Of a stretch of 64,000 nucleotides of DNA, positions 34,665-43,470 are shown piece after piece. Position 1 is the stretch's first letter, and every line of letters begins with the position of its first letter. The position numbers and the translations under genes were made by a program. This stretch comes from Streptomyces sp. MST-110588. Lineage in GTDB: Bacteria > Actinomycetota > Actinomycetes > Streptomycetales > Streptomycetaceae. The stretch is taken from assembly GCF_022695595.1 (NCBI RefSeq), contig NZ_CP074380.1:6972501-7036500 (forward strand), read 5' to 3'. The notes under the pieces are model-generated. The model was not told the DNA's origin and did no database searches. It was given only the letters and a program-made list of their open reading frames with translations.

Positions 34665-35126
34665 GTGGCCGATGACGTGGGTGCCCGACTGGCCGAACTC
34701 GACTTCGCCGGCGTCACGCCCCAGGAATTCGCCCGTATCGTCAAAGGGCTCTCCGGCAAGGAGATTTCCGAGCTGGCCCGCGGCGAACTGCGCGAACGGG
34801 TCCTCGGCGAGGTTTTCGGGCGAATGGACCGGCAGTTCCGCCCGGAGAACGCCGGTTCGCTGCGTGCCACGATCCGCTGGCGCATCACCGGCGAAAAAGA
34901 GGCCGTGTACGAAACCACCATTGCGGACGGTACCTGCACGGTCAGCGAAGGCCGCGGAAAGACGGAACCACGTCTGACGCTCGTCATGGGGGACCCGGCA
35001 TTCCTCAAACTCGTCTCCGGCAACGGAAATCCGGTGACGATGTTCCTCACCCGCAAGATCAAGGCGACCGGCGACCTCGGCCTGGCCTCGTCCCTGAACC
35101 GCTATTTCGACATCCCCAGACCCTGA
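34665..35126 (+). CDS. SCP2 sterol-binding domain protein
   Basis: This 153-residue protein has the SCP2-fold order of helices and strands: EISELARGELRERVLGEVFG, ATIRWRITGEKEAVYETTIA, PRLTLVMGDPAFLKLVSGNG and FLTRKIKATGDLGLASSLN. The last block is the typical end of the domain. The GTG at 34665 has AAGGAG nine bases upstream. SCP2 proteins bind acyl chains or other lipids in the cytoplasm. It is divergent from the secreted protein and followed by the two-component pair; no functional link is evident. Confidence 0.87.
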   Translation: MADDVGARLAELDFAGVTPQEFARIVKGLSGKEISELARGELRERVLGEVFGRMDRQFRPENAGSLRATIRWRITGEKEAVYETTIADGTCTVSEGRGKTEPRLTLVMGDPAFLKLVSGNGNPVTMFLTRKIKATGDLGLASSLNRYFDIPRP

Positions 35127-35283
35127 GGAGACGGTCGGTCACGGTCCCGAAATGCCGGAATCTCAATCGATGTGGGTCGACGTGCGCTCGGTCCGGATCG
35201 GCGCCGTCGTCGGCAACGTCCGCGGGGGCGATTAGAGTTCTGCGGCGGACCGAGAAGTGGTGGAACGAGGGGAGGGTGCGGGC

Positions 35284-36723
35284 ATGCCGGACCGGTACGG
35301 GGCTGCGCCGCAGGCGCCCACGCCACCGACGGCCGGGCAGGACGGCGTGCACCCACGAGCCGGCCGGGCCGGGCAAGCCGTTCCGGCTGATCGGACCGAT
35401 CAGACCGATCAGACCGATCAGACCGATCAGACCGATCAGGGCGATCAGCCGGTCGCGGTGTGGGAGGTGATGAAGCGGCATCCCCGGCACTTCCTCTTCT
35501 CCCTCTGGCCGCTGCGGTGTCTGGCGTATCTGCTCACCGGCACGCTGTCCGGCTTCGCCGTGCTGCTGTGGCTGATCGCGTCGGTCTTCGTCGGGCTGTG
35601 GCTCTCCGTCGTCGGCGTGGGCCTGCTGATACTGGCCGTCACGGCGGTGACGAGCGTTCCCCTCGCCGCGGTGGAGCGGCGGAGACTGCGGTGGGTCGAA
35701 CCGGTGCCGCTGCCCGGCCCCCACGCTTCGCTGGCCGGCCAGAGGTTCTGGTTCCGGGTCCGTACGCGGCTGCGGGAGCGGGCGACCTGGCGTGAGCTGG
35801 GCTACTGCGTACTGTTCGGGCTGGTGTTCACCATGGCCGGCTACGGATTCCTGGCCATGCTGGTCTGCGCCGCCATCCTGGTGGCCACGCCGTTCATCGT
35901 CTGGGCGCTCGCCCCCGAGACCGTCATGATCATCCCGGGCCAGGCGATCCCCCACCCGCTGGCCGCGCTCCCGTGGACGGCCGCCGGGCTGGCCGGTCTT
36001 GTGATCTGCGCGTACGTGGCGGGCGCGATCACCGGCACGCAGGTGTGGACGGCGCGGCTGCTGCTGGCGGCCCGGGACCAGGACCTGGACCGCCGGGTCA
36101 TCGAGCTCACGCGTTCCCGGGCCCGGCTGGCGGACGCCTTCGAGGCCGAGCGCCGCCGCATCGAACGCGATCTGCACGACGGCGCGCAACAGCAACTGGT
36201 CGCCCTGACCATGACGCTGGGGCTCGCCGAGATGGAACTGCGCGGCCAGGACTCGCCGGCCGTGGAACTGATCTCCAGGGCCCGCGGTGAGGCCCGCCGC
36301 GCCCTGGACCAGTTGCGTGATCTCGTACGCGGCATCCACCCCCAAGTGCTGACCGATCACGGGCTGGCCGCGGCGGTGACGGAGGTGGCGCTGCGCAACC
36401 CGGTCCCGGTGAAGGTGGACATCGACCTGCCGCACCGGCTGCCCGGCCCCGTGGAGACCATGGCGTATTTCGTGGTCACCGAGGCGCTGACCAATGCCTC
36501 CAAGCACAGCGGGTGTTCCCGGGTGAGCGTCGTGGGCCGGTACGCGGCCGGCCTGCTCACCGTGGTGATCACGGACGACGGGCGGGGCGGCGCGGACCCC
36601 GCGGCCGGGGCGGGCCTGCAAGGGCTGGCGGACCGGGTGGCGATAGTGAAAGGCAGGCTGACCGTGAAGAGTCCCGTGGGCGGACCGACCGAGCTGCGGC
36701 TGGAGGTGCCGTGCTCCGCGTAG
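35284..36723 (+). CDS. NarL/DesK-type sensor histidine kinase
   Basis: This is a 479-residue kinase. The N-terminal cytoplasmic tail (1-65) contains a run of Thr-Asp-Gln triplets. It is followed by a sensor/putative signal region with several hydrophobic segments (LTGTLSGFAVLLWLIASVFV, VVGVGLLILAVTAVTSVPLA, VLFGLVFTMAGYGFLAMLVC, LAGLVICAYVAGAITG). The DHp helix carries the phospho-acceptor His in RRRIERDLHDGAQQQL, and the HATPase domain has VVTEALTNASKHSG and GLQGLADRVAIVKGRL. I chose ATG 35284 for its GGGGAGGG upstream. The response regulator gene overlaps its end by 13 bases. The signal is unknown. Confidence 0.92.
   Translation: MPDRYGAAPQAPTPPTAGQDGVHPRAGRAGQAVPADRTDQTDQTDQTDQTDQGDQPVAVWEVMKRHPRHFLFSLWPLRCLAYLLTGTLSGFAVLLWLIASVFVGLWLSVVGVGLLILAVTAVTSVPLAAVERRRLRWVEPVPLPGPHASLAGQRFWFRVRTRLRERATWRELGYCVLFGLVFTMAGYGFLAMLVCAAILVATPFIVWALAPETVMIIPGQAIPHPLAALPWTAAGLAGLVICAYVAGAITGTQVWTARLLLAARDQDLDRRVIELTRSRARLADAFEAERRRIERDLHDGAQQQLVALTMTLGLAEMELRGQDSPAVELISRARGEARRALDQLRDLVRGIHPQVLTDHGLAAAVTEVALRNPVPVKVDIDLPHRLPGPVETMAYFVVTEALTNASKHSGCSRVSVVGRYAAGLLTVVITDDGRGGADPAAGAGLQGLADRVAIVKGRLTVKSPVGGPTELRLEVPCSA
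35395..35448 (+). repeat. 9-bp in-frame repeat inside the kinase gene
   Basis: Five perfect copies of ACCGATCAG (35395-35439) and one variant (35440-35448) encode Thr-Asp-Gln triplets in the kinase N-terminal tail. Being in frame, copy number could change without breaking the gene. Confidence 0.95.
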
Positions 36724-37382
36724 TCCTGGCCGAGGACGCCGTACTGCTGCGTGCCGGACTCGTCGAACTCCTCACCCGGGGCGGGCACGAGGTCATCGCC
36801 GCGGTCGGCGACGCCGAGGCGCTGGCCCGCGCGGTGGACGAGGACCGCCCCGACGTCGTGATCACCGATGTCCGGATGCCGCCCGGCTTCCGCGACGAGG
36901 GACTGCGGGCCGCGCTGGCGCTGCGCGCCCGCCACGACCGGCTCCCGGTCCTGGTGCTGTCCCAGTACGTGGCCACCGCGTACGCGACCCAACTGCTCAG
37001 CGGTGGCGGCCCGGGCGGCCCGGGAACGGGCGGCCTCGGCTACCTCCTGAAGGACCGGGTCGGTGAGGTCGGAGAGTTCCTGGACGCGCTGAGCCGGGTC
37101 GCGGACGGGCAGACCGTCATCGATCCGGAGGTCGTACGGGTCCTGCTGCACCAGCAGTCGGCCGAACAGCCGCTGCGCCGGCTCACGCCCAGGGAGCGCG
37201 AGGTGCTGGCGCTGATGGCCGAGGGGCTGAACAACCAGTCGCTCGCCCAGCGGCTGGGCATCACCGAGGCGTCGGTGGTCAAGCACTGCGGCAACATCTT
37301 CATGAAACTGGACCTGGACCCCACCGAGGGCAACCGGCGGGTGCTCGCCGTCCTGGCGCATCTGCGCAACGGGAGCACGTGA
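36711..37382 (+). CDS. NarL/LuxR-type response regulator
   Basis: This is a 223-residue protein. The receiver domain (1-125) has the acidic pair in LAEDAVLLRAG, phospho-acceptor Asp53 in VVITDVRMPPG and the conserved Lys in GYLLKDRVGEV; a Gly/Pro-rich insert (SGGGPGGPGTGG) sits just before that Lys. The C-terminal LuxR HTH is LTPREREVLALMAEGLNNQS to SVVKHCGNIFMKLDL. GTG 36711 overlaps the kinase gene by 13 bases with GGAGG before it. It is the partner of the upstream kinase; a promoter target cannot be deduced. Confidence 0.93.
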   Translation: MLRVVLAEDAVLLRAGLVELLTRGGHEVIAAVGDAEALARAVDEDRPDVVITDVRMPPGFRDEGLRAALALRARHDRLPVLVLSQYVATAYATQLLSGGGPGGPGTGGLGYLLKDRVGEVGEFLDALSRVADGQTVIDPEVVRVLLHQQSAEQPLRRLTPREREVLALMAEGLNNQSLAQRLGITEASVVKHCGNIFMKLDLDPTEGNRRVLAVLAHLRNGST

Positions 37383-37452
37383 TCCGCGCGACGGGAGCAC
37401 GTGATCCGGGCGGTGGGGGCGGCGCGCCGCGCGACCATGCAGCCGCCTACGG

Positions 37453-38622
37453 TCAGCTCCGGCTGCCGGATTCGGTGAGCCGGTCGGCCCCGGGAGTCAG
37501 GAGCGAGGCCAGGCGGTGGGCGGAGGCGTCCCACGACCACTCCTTCTCGACCCATCGCCGCCCGGCCGCCCCCATGGCGGCGCGGTCCGGCGACAGCAGT
37601 GTCCGCGTGATCGCCGCCGCCACGGCCCGGGTGTCCTGACCGTCGACGACGCTGCCGGTCACCCCGTCCAGTACGGCGTCGGGCGCGCCGCCGGAATTCC
37701 CGGCCACCACGGGCAGTCCACTGGCCGCGGCCTCCAGGAACACGATGCCCAGCCCCTCGGCCTCCAGTCCCGCTTTGCGTGTACGGCACGGCATGGCGAA
37801 GACGTCCGCCGCCGCGTAGTAGTCGGCCGTCGCGGCATGGTCCCGGCCACCGGCGAAGACGACCGAGCCGTCGGCGTACCTGCGGGCGAGGGCCCGCAGC
37901 CTGGGCTCGTCGGGGCCCTGGCCCACCAGCAGCAGCACCGCGTCCGGTACGGCCTGCCGGATCACCGGCAGGGCGCGGATCAAGGTGTCCTGCCCCTTCC
38001 TGGCGATCAGGCGTGACACGCACAGGACGGTCTGCTTGCCGCGGATCCCGAGGCGTTCTTGAAGAGCGCGTATCCGGGCGGCATCGCCGGAGCCGTCGTC
38101 ACGGGGCCGGAACACCCGGGTGTCCACGCCCGGGACCAGACGGCTCAGGTGCGCCCGCGGCCCCAGCGCGGGGGCGATCCGGGAACGGGTGTACGCGCCG
38201 AGGTAGGTGACGGTGTCCACGCTCTCGCCCACCCGCCGCAGGAGCCGGCGGGCCCCGGGCGTACGCGCCCACCAGATCTCGTGGCCGTGCGTGGTGGCCA
38301 CGATCCGTCGTACGCCGGCGCCGCGCAGGGCGGGCGCCATGGCCGCCAGGGGAGCCGCCGCACCGAACCAGACGCGGTCGCATCCGTACTCCCGCGCGAG
38401 CCCGGCCGCCCGCCGGGCGACCCGGCGGGTCGGCAGCAGGGTCCGTGAGGGATCGCGGATCACGGGGAAGGGCAGGGTGGCGTCGAACGCCTCCCCGCCG
38501 GGCTCGCTCGATGTGTACAGGACGACGTCCCCCGGCATACGGGTCGCCATGGCGTGCACGAAGGTCTCGATGCCGCCCTGCCGGGGCGGGAAGTCGTTGG
38601 TGATGACGAGGGTCGCGCTCAT
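37453..38622 (-). CDS. GT4-family glycosyltransferase (PimB/PimC-like)
   Basis: This 389-residue GT-B enzyme starts MSATLVITNDFPPRQGGIET, a hallmark of actinobacterial phosphatidylinositol mannosyltransferases of the PimB type. It carries the GT4 donor site (VLCVSRLIARKGQDTLI) and the C-terminal EX7E-like block EAEGLGIVFLEAAASGLPVV. ATG 38622 overlaps the stop of the membrane glycosyltransferase gene by 4 bp (ATGA). Family knowledge suggests mannosyl transfer from GDP-mannose to PIMs or related glycolipids at the inner face of the membrane. Many streptomycete paralogs have no proven substrate. Confidence 0.88.
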   Translation of the reverse strand: MSATLVITNDFPPRQGGIETFVHAMATRMPGDVVLYTSSEPGGEAFDATLPFPVIRDPSRTLLPTRRVARRAAGLAREYGCDRVWFGAAAPLAAMAPALRGAGVRRIVATTHGHEIWWARTPGARRLLRRVGESVDTVTYLGAYTRSRIAPALGPRAHLSRLVPGVDTRVFRPRDDGSGDAARIRALQERLGIRGKQTVLCVSRLIARKGQDTLIRALPVIRQAVPDAVLLLVGQGPDEPRLRALARRYADGSVVFAGGRDHAATADYYAAADVFAMPCRTRKAGLEAEGLGIVFLEAAASGLPVVAGNSGGAPDAVLDGVTGSVVDGQDTRAVAAAITRTLLSPDRAAMGAAGRRWVEKEWSWDASAHRLASLLTPGADRLTESGSRS

Positions 38623-39956
38623 GAGGTCGTCGCTGCTTTCGGTTGCGAAACGGAACGGGACAGGGGAAGGGGACGGGGAAGGCGGCCGTGGCCGGTGGTG
38701 CGGGGCAGGTCCACGGGTCCGCTCCCCGGCGTACGGCGGCCGGCGGTGGCCAGGCGGGCCCACAGCGCCAGTACGACCGGCAGTGCGAGATAGCCGAAGC
38801 GTCCGGCGGGCGCCAGCGCGAAGCCCGCGCTCAGGCCGAGAGCGAGCCGGTCGGCCGCGGCCACGAGACCGGCCGGCGGCCGAAGGACGAGCCAGGCGGC
38901 GACCGCCAGCGCCGCCAGGGCCAGTGCGCCGACCGCCACGTACCAGCCCAAGGCGCCCTGCCCGGCCAGGAGCCGGCCCGGCAGCAGGCTGTCCGCCGGG
39001 GTCGGCACGGCGCCCCGGCCCGTGGGGAAGGCCAGTACCTGCTGGACCATCGCGCCGGGCGAGAGCAGCACGCCGGGCAGGACGAGTACGAGCGTTCCCG
39101 CCACCGTGACGCCCGCGCAGCGCAGCGCCGCCCGTACGCCGTGGGCGTGGCCGAGCAGGGCCACCGCCACCGCGAGCGCCGGCCAGGCGGTCCATTTCAG
39201 GGAGCAGGCCGCGGCGAGGACGAACCCGGCCGGCCCGGGGCGCCCGCACGCCGCGAGGGCGAGCGCGAGCACGCACAGCCCGGTCAGCGGAAGGTCCACC
39301 CCGCTGACGCACAGGGGCAGCGCCACCACGGGAGAGGCGACCAGGGCGGCCACGGCCGTTCCGTACGGCAGCCGCCCCCGGCCCGCATGCCCCGTGGGGT
39401 CCGGGCGGCGCAGCACCCTTCGGCCGTGGTGCAGGCAGAGGAGAAACACCGACGCGCACCAGATACGGGCGTCACCGACGAGCCGCGCCACCCAGCCGTC
39501 CTCGCCGAGCAGCGCCCGCGGTATGCCCAGCAGCGCCATGCCCGGCAGGTACGGCGTGTAGTCGTCCACCGTGCGGGGATCGGCCAGGTACGGGGTGACC
39601 TGATGCAGCGTCAGCAGTCCGGAGCGTTCGATCACCGTGACCTCGCTCTGCGCCCGGCCGGTCAGGACCAGGAACAGCAGCGGCAGGACGACGGCGCCGG
39701 CCAGGGCCAGGACCACCGAGGCAGTACGGGACCGCGCTGACGGCCGGCAGCGGGCGGCGATCGCGGCGCACCCGTATCCGGCCATGGCGCACAGTCCCCA
39801 CACACGGTGCGTCTCCAGGGCGGAGAAGAAGAACATCCCCGCCGCCCACACCGCGGCCAGCAGCCAGCCGGCGGCCTGGAGCGGGCCTGGGCCCCACCGG
39901 CGGACGGCGGTGGCCATCAGGGAGGTGAGGGGCTTTTCGGCTCGTCGAATCAGCAC
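38619..39956 (-). CDS. polytopic membrane mannosyltransferase-like protein (GT87-type)
   Basis: This 445-residue integral membrane protein has about ten hydrophobic segments. An extracytoplasmic loop early on contains QVTPYLADPRTVDDYTPYLP; the Asp-rich HQVTPY/DDYTPYLPG part resembles the catalytic loop of polyprenyl-phosphate-sugar dependent GT-C enzymes. GTG 39956 lacks a strong ribosome site, and an ATG 13 codons in (MATAVRRW) is an alternative. It is coupled to the cytoplasmic GT4 gene, so the pair may act one after the other on a glycolipid, with the GT-C step outside. The substrate is not identifiable. Confidence 0.75.
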   Translation of the reverse strand: MLIRRAEKPLTSLMATAVRRWGPGPLQAAGWLLAAVWAAGMFFFSALETHRVWGLCAMAGYGCAAIAARCRPSARSRTASVVLALAGAVVLPLLFLVLTGRAQSEVTVIERSGLLTLHQVTPYLADPRTVDDYTPYLPGMALLGIPRALLGEDGWVARLVGDARIWCASVFLLCLHHGRRVLRRPDPTGHAGRGRLPYGTAVAALVASPVVALPLCVSGVDLPLTGLCVLALALAACGRPGPAGFVLAAACSLKWTAWPALAVAVALLGHAHGVRAALRCAGVTVAGTLVLVLPGVLLSPGAMVQQVLAFPTGRGAVPTPADSLLPGRLLAGQGALGWYVAVGALALAALAVAAWLVLRPPAGLVAAADRLALGLSAGFALAPAGRFGYLALPVVLALWARLATAGRRTPGSGPVDLPRTTGHGRLPRPLPLSRSVSQPKAATTS

Positions 39957-40073
39957 CCTGCCATTGCAGCCGGGGCGGCCGGCAAGGTCATCACGGTCAG
40001 GTCGAGACCTGCCGTACCGGTTTTCCCTACCGGGCCGGCGCGCGCGGGCCCGCCGCGGGGCGACCGAAGACGT

Positions 40074-40165
40074 ACATCAGGCCGCCCGCCTCACGTCACA
40101 TCAGGCAACTGCCTCACGCCACATCAGGCGCCCGCCTCACGTCACATCAGGACATCAGGCGCCGT
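40074..40165. repeat. 23-24 bp tandem repeat, about 3.5 copies
   Basis: Units begin with ACATCAGG at 40074, 40098, 40121 and 40144, each carrying GCCTCACG(T/C)C later in the unit. The array lies between the membrane glycosyltransferase and the MeaB gene and ends two bases before the MeaB stop. Confidence 0.88.
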
Positions 40166-40166
40166 G

Positions 40167-41162
40167 TCACGCCGGGTCGGATCCGCCGAAAGCCGCCAGG
40201 AGCTGTTCGGCGGCCAGGGTGGCGGTGAGGGTGCCGGCGCGCAGACGGCGTTCCACCTCAGGGGTCAGGCGGCGGACCTCCTCGTGGTTCCGCAGGCGCG
40301 TCAGGAGCTGTTCGCGGACCATGGACCAGGTCCAGTCGACCTGCTGGTCGCGGCGTTTGCCGGCCAGGGCGCCGGTGGACTCCAGGAGCTTGCGGTGCTG
40401 TTCGATCCGTTCCCAGAGCGTTTCCAGGCCGGTGCCCTCGCGGGCGCTGCACGTCAGGACGGGCGGGGTCCAGACGGCGTCCGGGGGCTGGAGGAGGCGC
40501 AGGGCGCCGGAGAGTTCGCGGGCGGCGGAGCGGGCGTCCCGTTCGTGGGGGCCGTCCGCCTTGTTGACGGCGACCAGGTCGGCCAGTTCCAGTACGCCCT
40601 TCTTGATGCCCTGGAGCTGGTCGCCGGTGCGGGCCAGGGTGAGCAGCAGGAAGGTGTCGACCATGTTGGCCACGGCGGTCTCGGACTGGCCGACGCCCAC
40701 GGTCTCGACGAGCACGACGTCGTACCCGGCGGCCTCCATGACGATGACGGACTCGCGGGTGGCCCGTGCCACCCCGCCCAGCGTCCCGGAGGTGGGGGAG
40801 GGGCGCACGAAGGCGGCCGGGTCGGTGGCCAGGCGTTCCATACGGGTCTTGTCGCCCAGGATGCTGCCGCCCGTACGGCTGGAGGACGGGTCCACGGCGA
40901 GTACCGCGACCCGGTGTCCGGCGCCGGTCAGCAGCGAGCCGAGCGCGTCGATGAAAGTCGACTTGCCGACTCCCGGCACGCCGCTGATGCCCACCCGGCG
41001 GGCCGTCCCGGAGTGCGGCAGCAGCTCGACCAGCAGCCGCTGGGCCGCCGCCCGGTGGTCGGCCCGGGTGGACTCCACCAGCGTGATGGCGCGCGCGATC
41101 CAGGAGCGGGAGCCCTCGCGCACGCCCGCGGCGTACCGGTCGATGTCGATCGTAGGAGGCAT
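40167..41162 (-). CDS. meaB: methylmalonyl-CoA mutase-associated G3E GTPase MeaB
   Basis: This 331-residue GTPase has the P-loop GVPGVGKS (61-68), [20 protein letters not shown] (a stretch very conserved in MeaB/ArgK), [12 protein letters not shown] (Walker B), VAVNKADG (base specificity) and a C-terminal dimerisation tail. The length is normal. It lies 82 bases after mutB in the same direction, as in most actinobacteria. MeaB loads adenosylcobalamin into methylmalonyl-CoA mutase and protects it from inactivation using GTP. Confidence 0.95.
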   Translation of the reverse strand: MPPTIDIDRYAAGVREGSRSWIARAITLVESTRADHRAAAQRLLVELLPHSGTARRVGISGVPGVGKSTFIDALGSLLTGAGHRVAVLAVDPSSSRTGGSILGDKTRMERLATDPAAFVRPSPTSGTLGGVARATRESVIVMEAAGYDVVLVETVGVGQSETAVANMVDTFLLLTLARTGDQLQGIKKGVLELADLVAVNKADGPHERDARSAARELSGALRLLQPPDAVWTPPVLTCSAREGTGLETLWERIEQHRKLLESTGALAGKRRDQQVDWTWSMVREQLLTRLRNHEEVRRLTPEVERRLRAGTLTATLAAEQLLAAFGGSDPA

Positions 41163-41244
41163 CAGGAGATCTCGGCTCTCGGTTCTCGCTCTCGGTGTCC
41201 CGGTTCCCGGCGTTCCGGTGCCCGGCGTTCCGGTCCTCCCCGGC

Positions 41245-43470
41245 TCACAGTTCGTGGCCGAGGGCCCGGGCGAGGTCCCTGACCAGGTCGTGGGCGGCGT
41301 CCGGGATGACCGTGCCGGGCGGGAAGACCGCGGCGGCCCCGGCGTCGCGCAGCGCCTGGACGTCCTGCGGCGGGATCACCCCGCCCACCACGATCGTGAT
41401 GTCCTCCCGGCCCTCCTTGGCCAGTTCCTCACGCAGCGCCGGGACCAGCGTCAGATGGCCGGCCGCCAGCGAGGACACCCCGACGATGTGCACATCGGCC
41501 TCCACCGCCTGCCGGGCCACCTCCGCCGGGGTCTGGAACAGCGGGCCGACGTCCACGTCGAAGCCCAGGTCGGCGAAGGCGGTCGCGATGACCTTCTGCC
41601 CGCGGTCGTGGCCGTCCTGCCCCATCTTGGCCACCAGGATGCGCGGCCGGCGCCCCTCGGCGCGCTCGAACTCCTCCACCAGCGCGCGGGTGCGTTCGAC
41701 CCCGGAGGAGGGGCCCGCTTCGTCTCGGTACACACCGGAGATCGTACGGATCTGCCCGGAGTGCCGCCCGTACACCGACTCCAGGGCGTCGGAGATCTCG
41801 CCCACGGTCGCCTTGGCGCGCGCCGCGTCCACGGCCAGCGCGAGCAGGTTGCCCGCCATGCCCCGGCCGGGGCCCGCCTCGGCCGCGGCGGTGAGCGCCC
41901 GCAGCGCGTCCCGGCAGGCCGCCTCGTCGCGCTCCGCGCGCAGCCGCCGCAGCTTGTCGATCTGCTGGGCGCGCACCGCGGAGTTGTCGACCTTCAGGAC
42001 GTCGATCTCCTCGTCGCTGTCCACCCGGTACTTGTTCACGCCGATCAGCGCCTGCCGCCCGGAGTCGATCCGCGCCTGCGTACGGGCCGCGGCCTCCTCC
42101 ACCCGCAGCTTGGGGATGCCCGCGTCGATGGCCTTGGCCATGCCGCCGGCCGCCTCGACCTCCTCGATGTGCTGCCAGGCCCGCCGCGCCAGGTCGTGGG
42201 TGAGCCGCTCGACGTACGCGCTGCCGCCCCACGGGTCGATGACCCGGCAGGTGCCCGACTCCTGCTGGAGGAAGAGCTGGGTGTTGCGGGCGATCCGGGC
42301 GGAGAAGTCGGTGGGCAGCGCCAGCGCCTCGTCCAGGGCGTTGGTGTGCAGCGACTGGGTGTGCCCCTGGGTCGCGGCCATCGCCTCCACACACGTACGC
42401 GTGACGTTGTTGAAGACGTCCTGCGCGGTCAGCGACCAGCCGGAGGTCTGCGAATGGGTGCGCAGGGACAGCGACTTGGGGTTCTTGGGGTCGAAGCGCT
42501 GCACCAGCCGGGCCCACAGCAGCCGGGCCGCCCGCAGCTTGGCGATCTCCATGAAGAAGTTCATGCCGATCGCCCAGAAGAAGGACAGCCGGGGCGCGAA
42601 GGCGTCCACGTCCATGCCCGCCGCCAGGCCCGCGCGCAGATACTCCACACCGTCCGCCAGCGTGTACGCCAGCTCCAGGTCGGCCGTCGCGCCGGCCTCC
42701 TGGATGTGGTAGCCGGAGATCGAGATGGAGTTGTAGCGGGGCATCTTCTTCGAGGTGTACTCGAAGATGTCGGAGATGATCCGCATGGAGGGCTGCGGCG
42801 GGTAGATGTAGGTGTTGCGGACCATGAACTCCTTGAGGATGTCGTTCTGGATGGTCCCGGCCAGCTTCTCGGGCGGTACGCCCTGCTCCTCCGCGGCGAC
42901 GATGTACAGGGCGAGGACGGGCAGCACGGCGCCGTTCATCGTCATCGACACGGTCATCTTGTCCAGCGGGATGCCCTCGAAGAGCTGCCGCATGTCGTAG
43001 ATGGAGTCGATGGCCACGCCCGCCATGCCCACATCACCCGTCACCCGCGGATGGTCGCTGTCGTAGCCGCGGTGGGTGGGCAGGTCGAAGGCGACCGACA
43101 GGCCCTTCTGCCCGGCCGCCAGGTTGCGCCGGTAGAAGGCGTTGGACTCCTCGGCGGTGGAGAAGCCCGCGTACTGCCGGATCGTCCAGGGCTGGTTGAC
43201 GTACATCGTCGGGTACGGGCCGCGCAGGTACGGCGCGATACCCGGGTACGTCCCCAGGAAGTCCAGCCCCGCCAGGTCCTCCTGGGTGTAGAGCGGCTTG
43301 ACGGCGATGCCCTCCGGCGTCTCCCAGGTCAGGTCCGCGACGCCCTTGCCGGTGGCCTGCTCGACGGCGGCCGTCCACTGCTCGGCGGACGCCTTGTTCC
43401 CCGGCGCCGGGCCCAGCTCGACGGTGCCGAAGTCGGGGATGGCGCCCGCTCCTCGCGTCGTGTCTCCCAT
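41245..43470 (-). CDS. mutB: methylmalonyl-CoA mutase large subunit
   Basis: This 741-residue B12 enzyme has the catalytic TIM barrel (about 50-420) with [39 protein letters not shown], and [20 protein letters not shown]. The C-terminal cobalamin domain has the base-off His motif [13 protein letters not shown] and [14 protein letters not shown]. It converts succinyl-CoA and methylmalonyl-CoA, a supply route for extender units or for odd-chain catabolism. ATG 43470 shares one base with the mutA stop (TGATG); an in-frame GTG directly precedes it. Operon mutA-mutB-meaB. Confidence 0.97.
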   Translation of the reverse strand: MGDTTRGAGAIPDFGTVELGPAPGNKASAEQWTAAVEQATGKGVADLTWETPEGIAVKPLYTQEDLAGLDFLGTYPGIAPYLRGPYPTMYVNQPWTIRQYAGFSTAEESNAFYRRNLAAGQKGLSVAFDLPTHRGYDSDHPRVTGDVGMAGVAIDSIYDMRQLFEGIPLDKMTVSMTMNGAVLPVLALYIVAAEEQGVPPEKLAGTIQNDILKEFMVRNTYIYPPQPSMRIISDIFEYTSKKMPRYNSISISGYHIQEAGATADLELAYTLADGVEYLRAGLAAGMDVDAFAPRLSFFWAIGMNFFMEIAKLRAARLLWARLVQRFDPKNPKSLSLRTHSQTSGWSLTAQDVFNNVTRTCVEAMAATQGHTQSLHTNALDEALALPTDFSARIARNTQLFLQQESGTCRVIDPWGGSAYVERLTHDLARRAWQHIEEVEAAGGMAKAIDAGIPKLRVEEAAARTQARIDSGRQALIGVNKYRVDSDEEIDVLKVDNSAVRAQQIDKLRRLRAERDEAACRDALRALTAAAEAGPGRGMAGNLLALAVDAARAKATVGEISDALESVYGRHSGQIRTISGVYRDEAGPSSGVERTRALVEEFERAEGRRPRILVAKMGQDGHDRGQKVIATAFADLGFDVDVGPLFQTPAEVARQAVEADVHIVGVSSLAAGHLTLVPALREELAKEGREDITIVVGGVIPPQDVQALRDAGAAAVFPPGTVIPDAAHDLVRDLARALGHEL

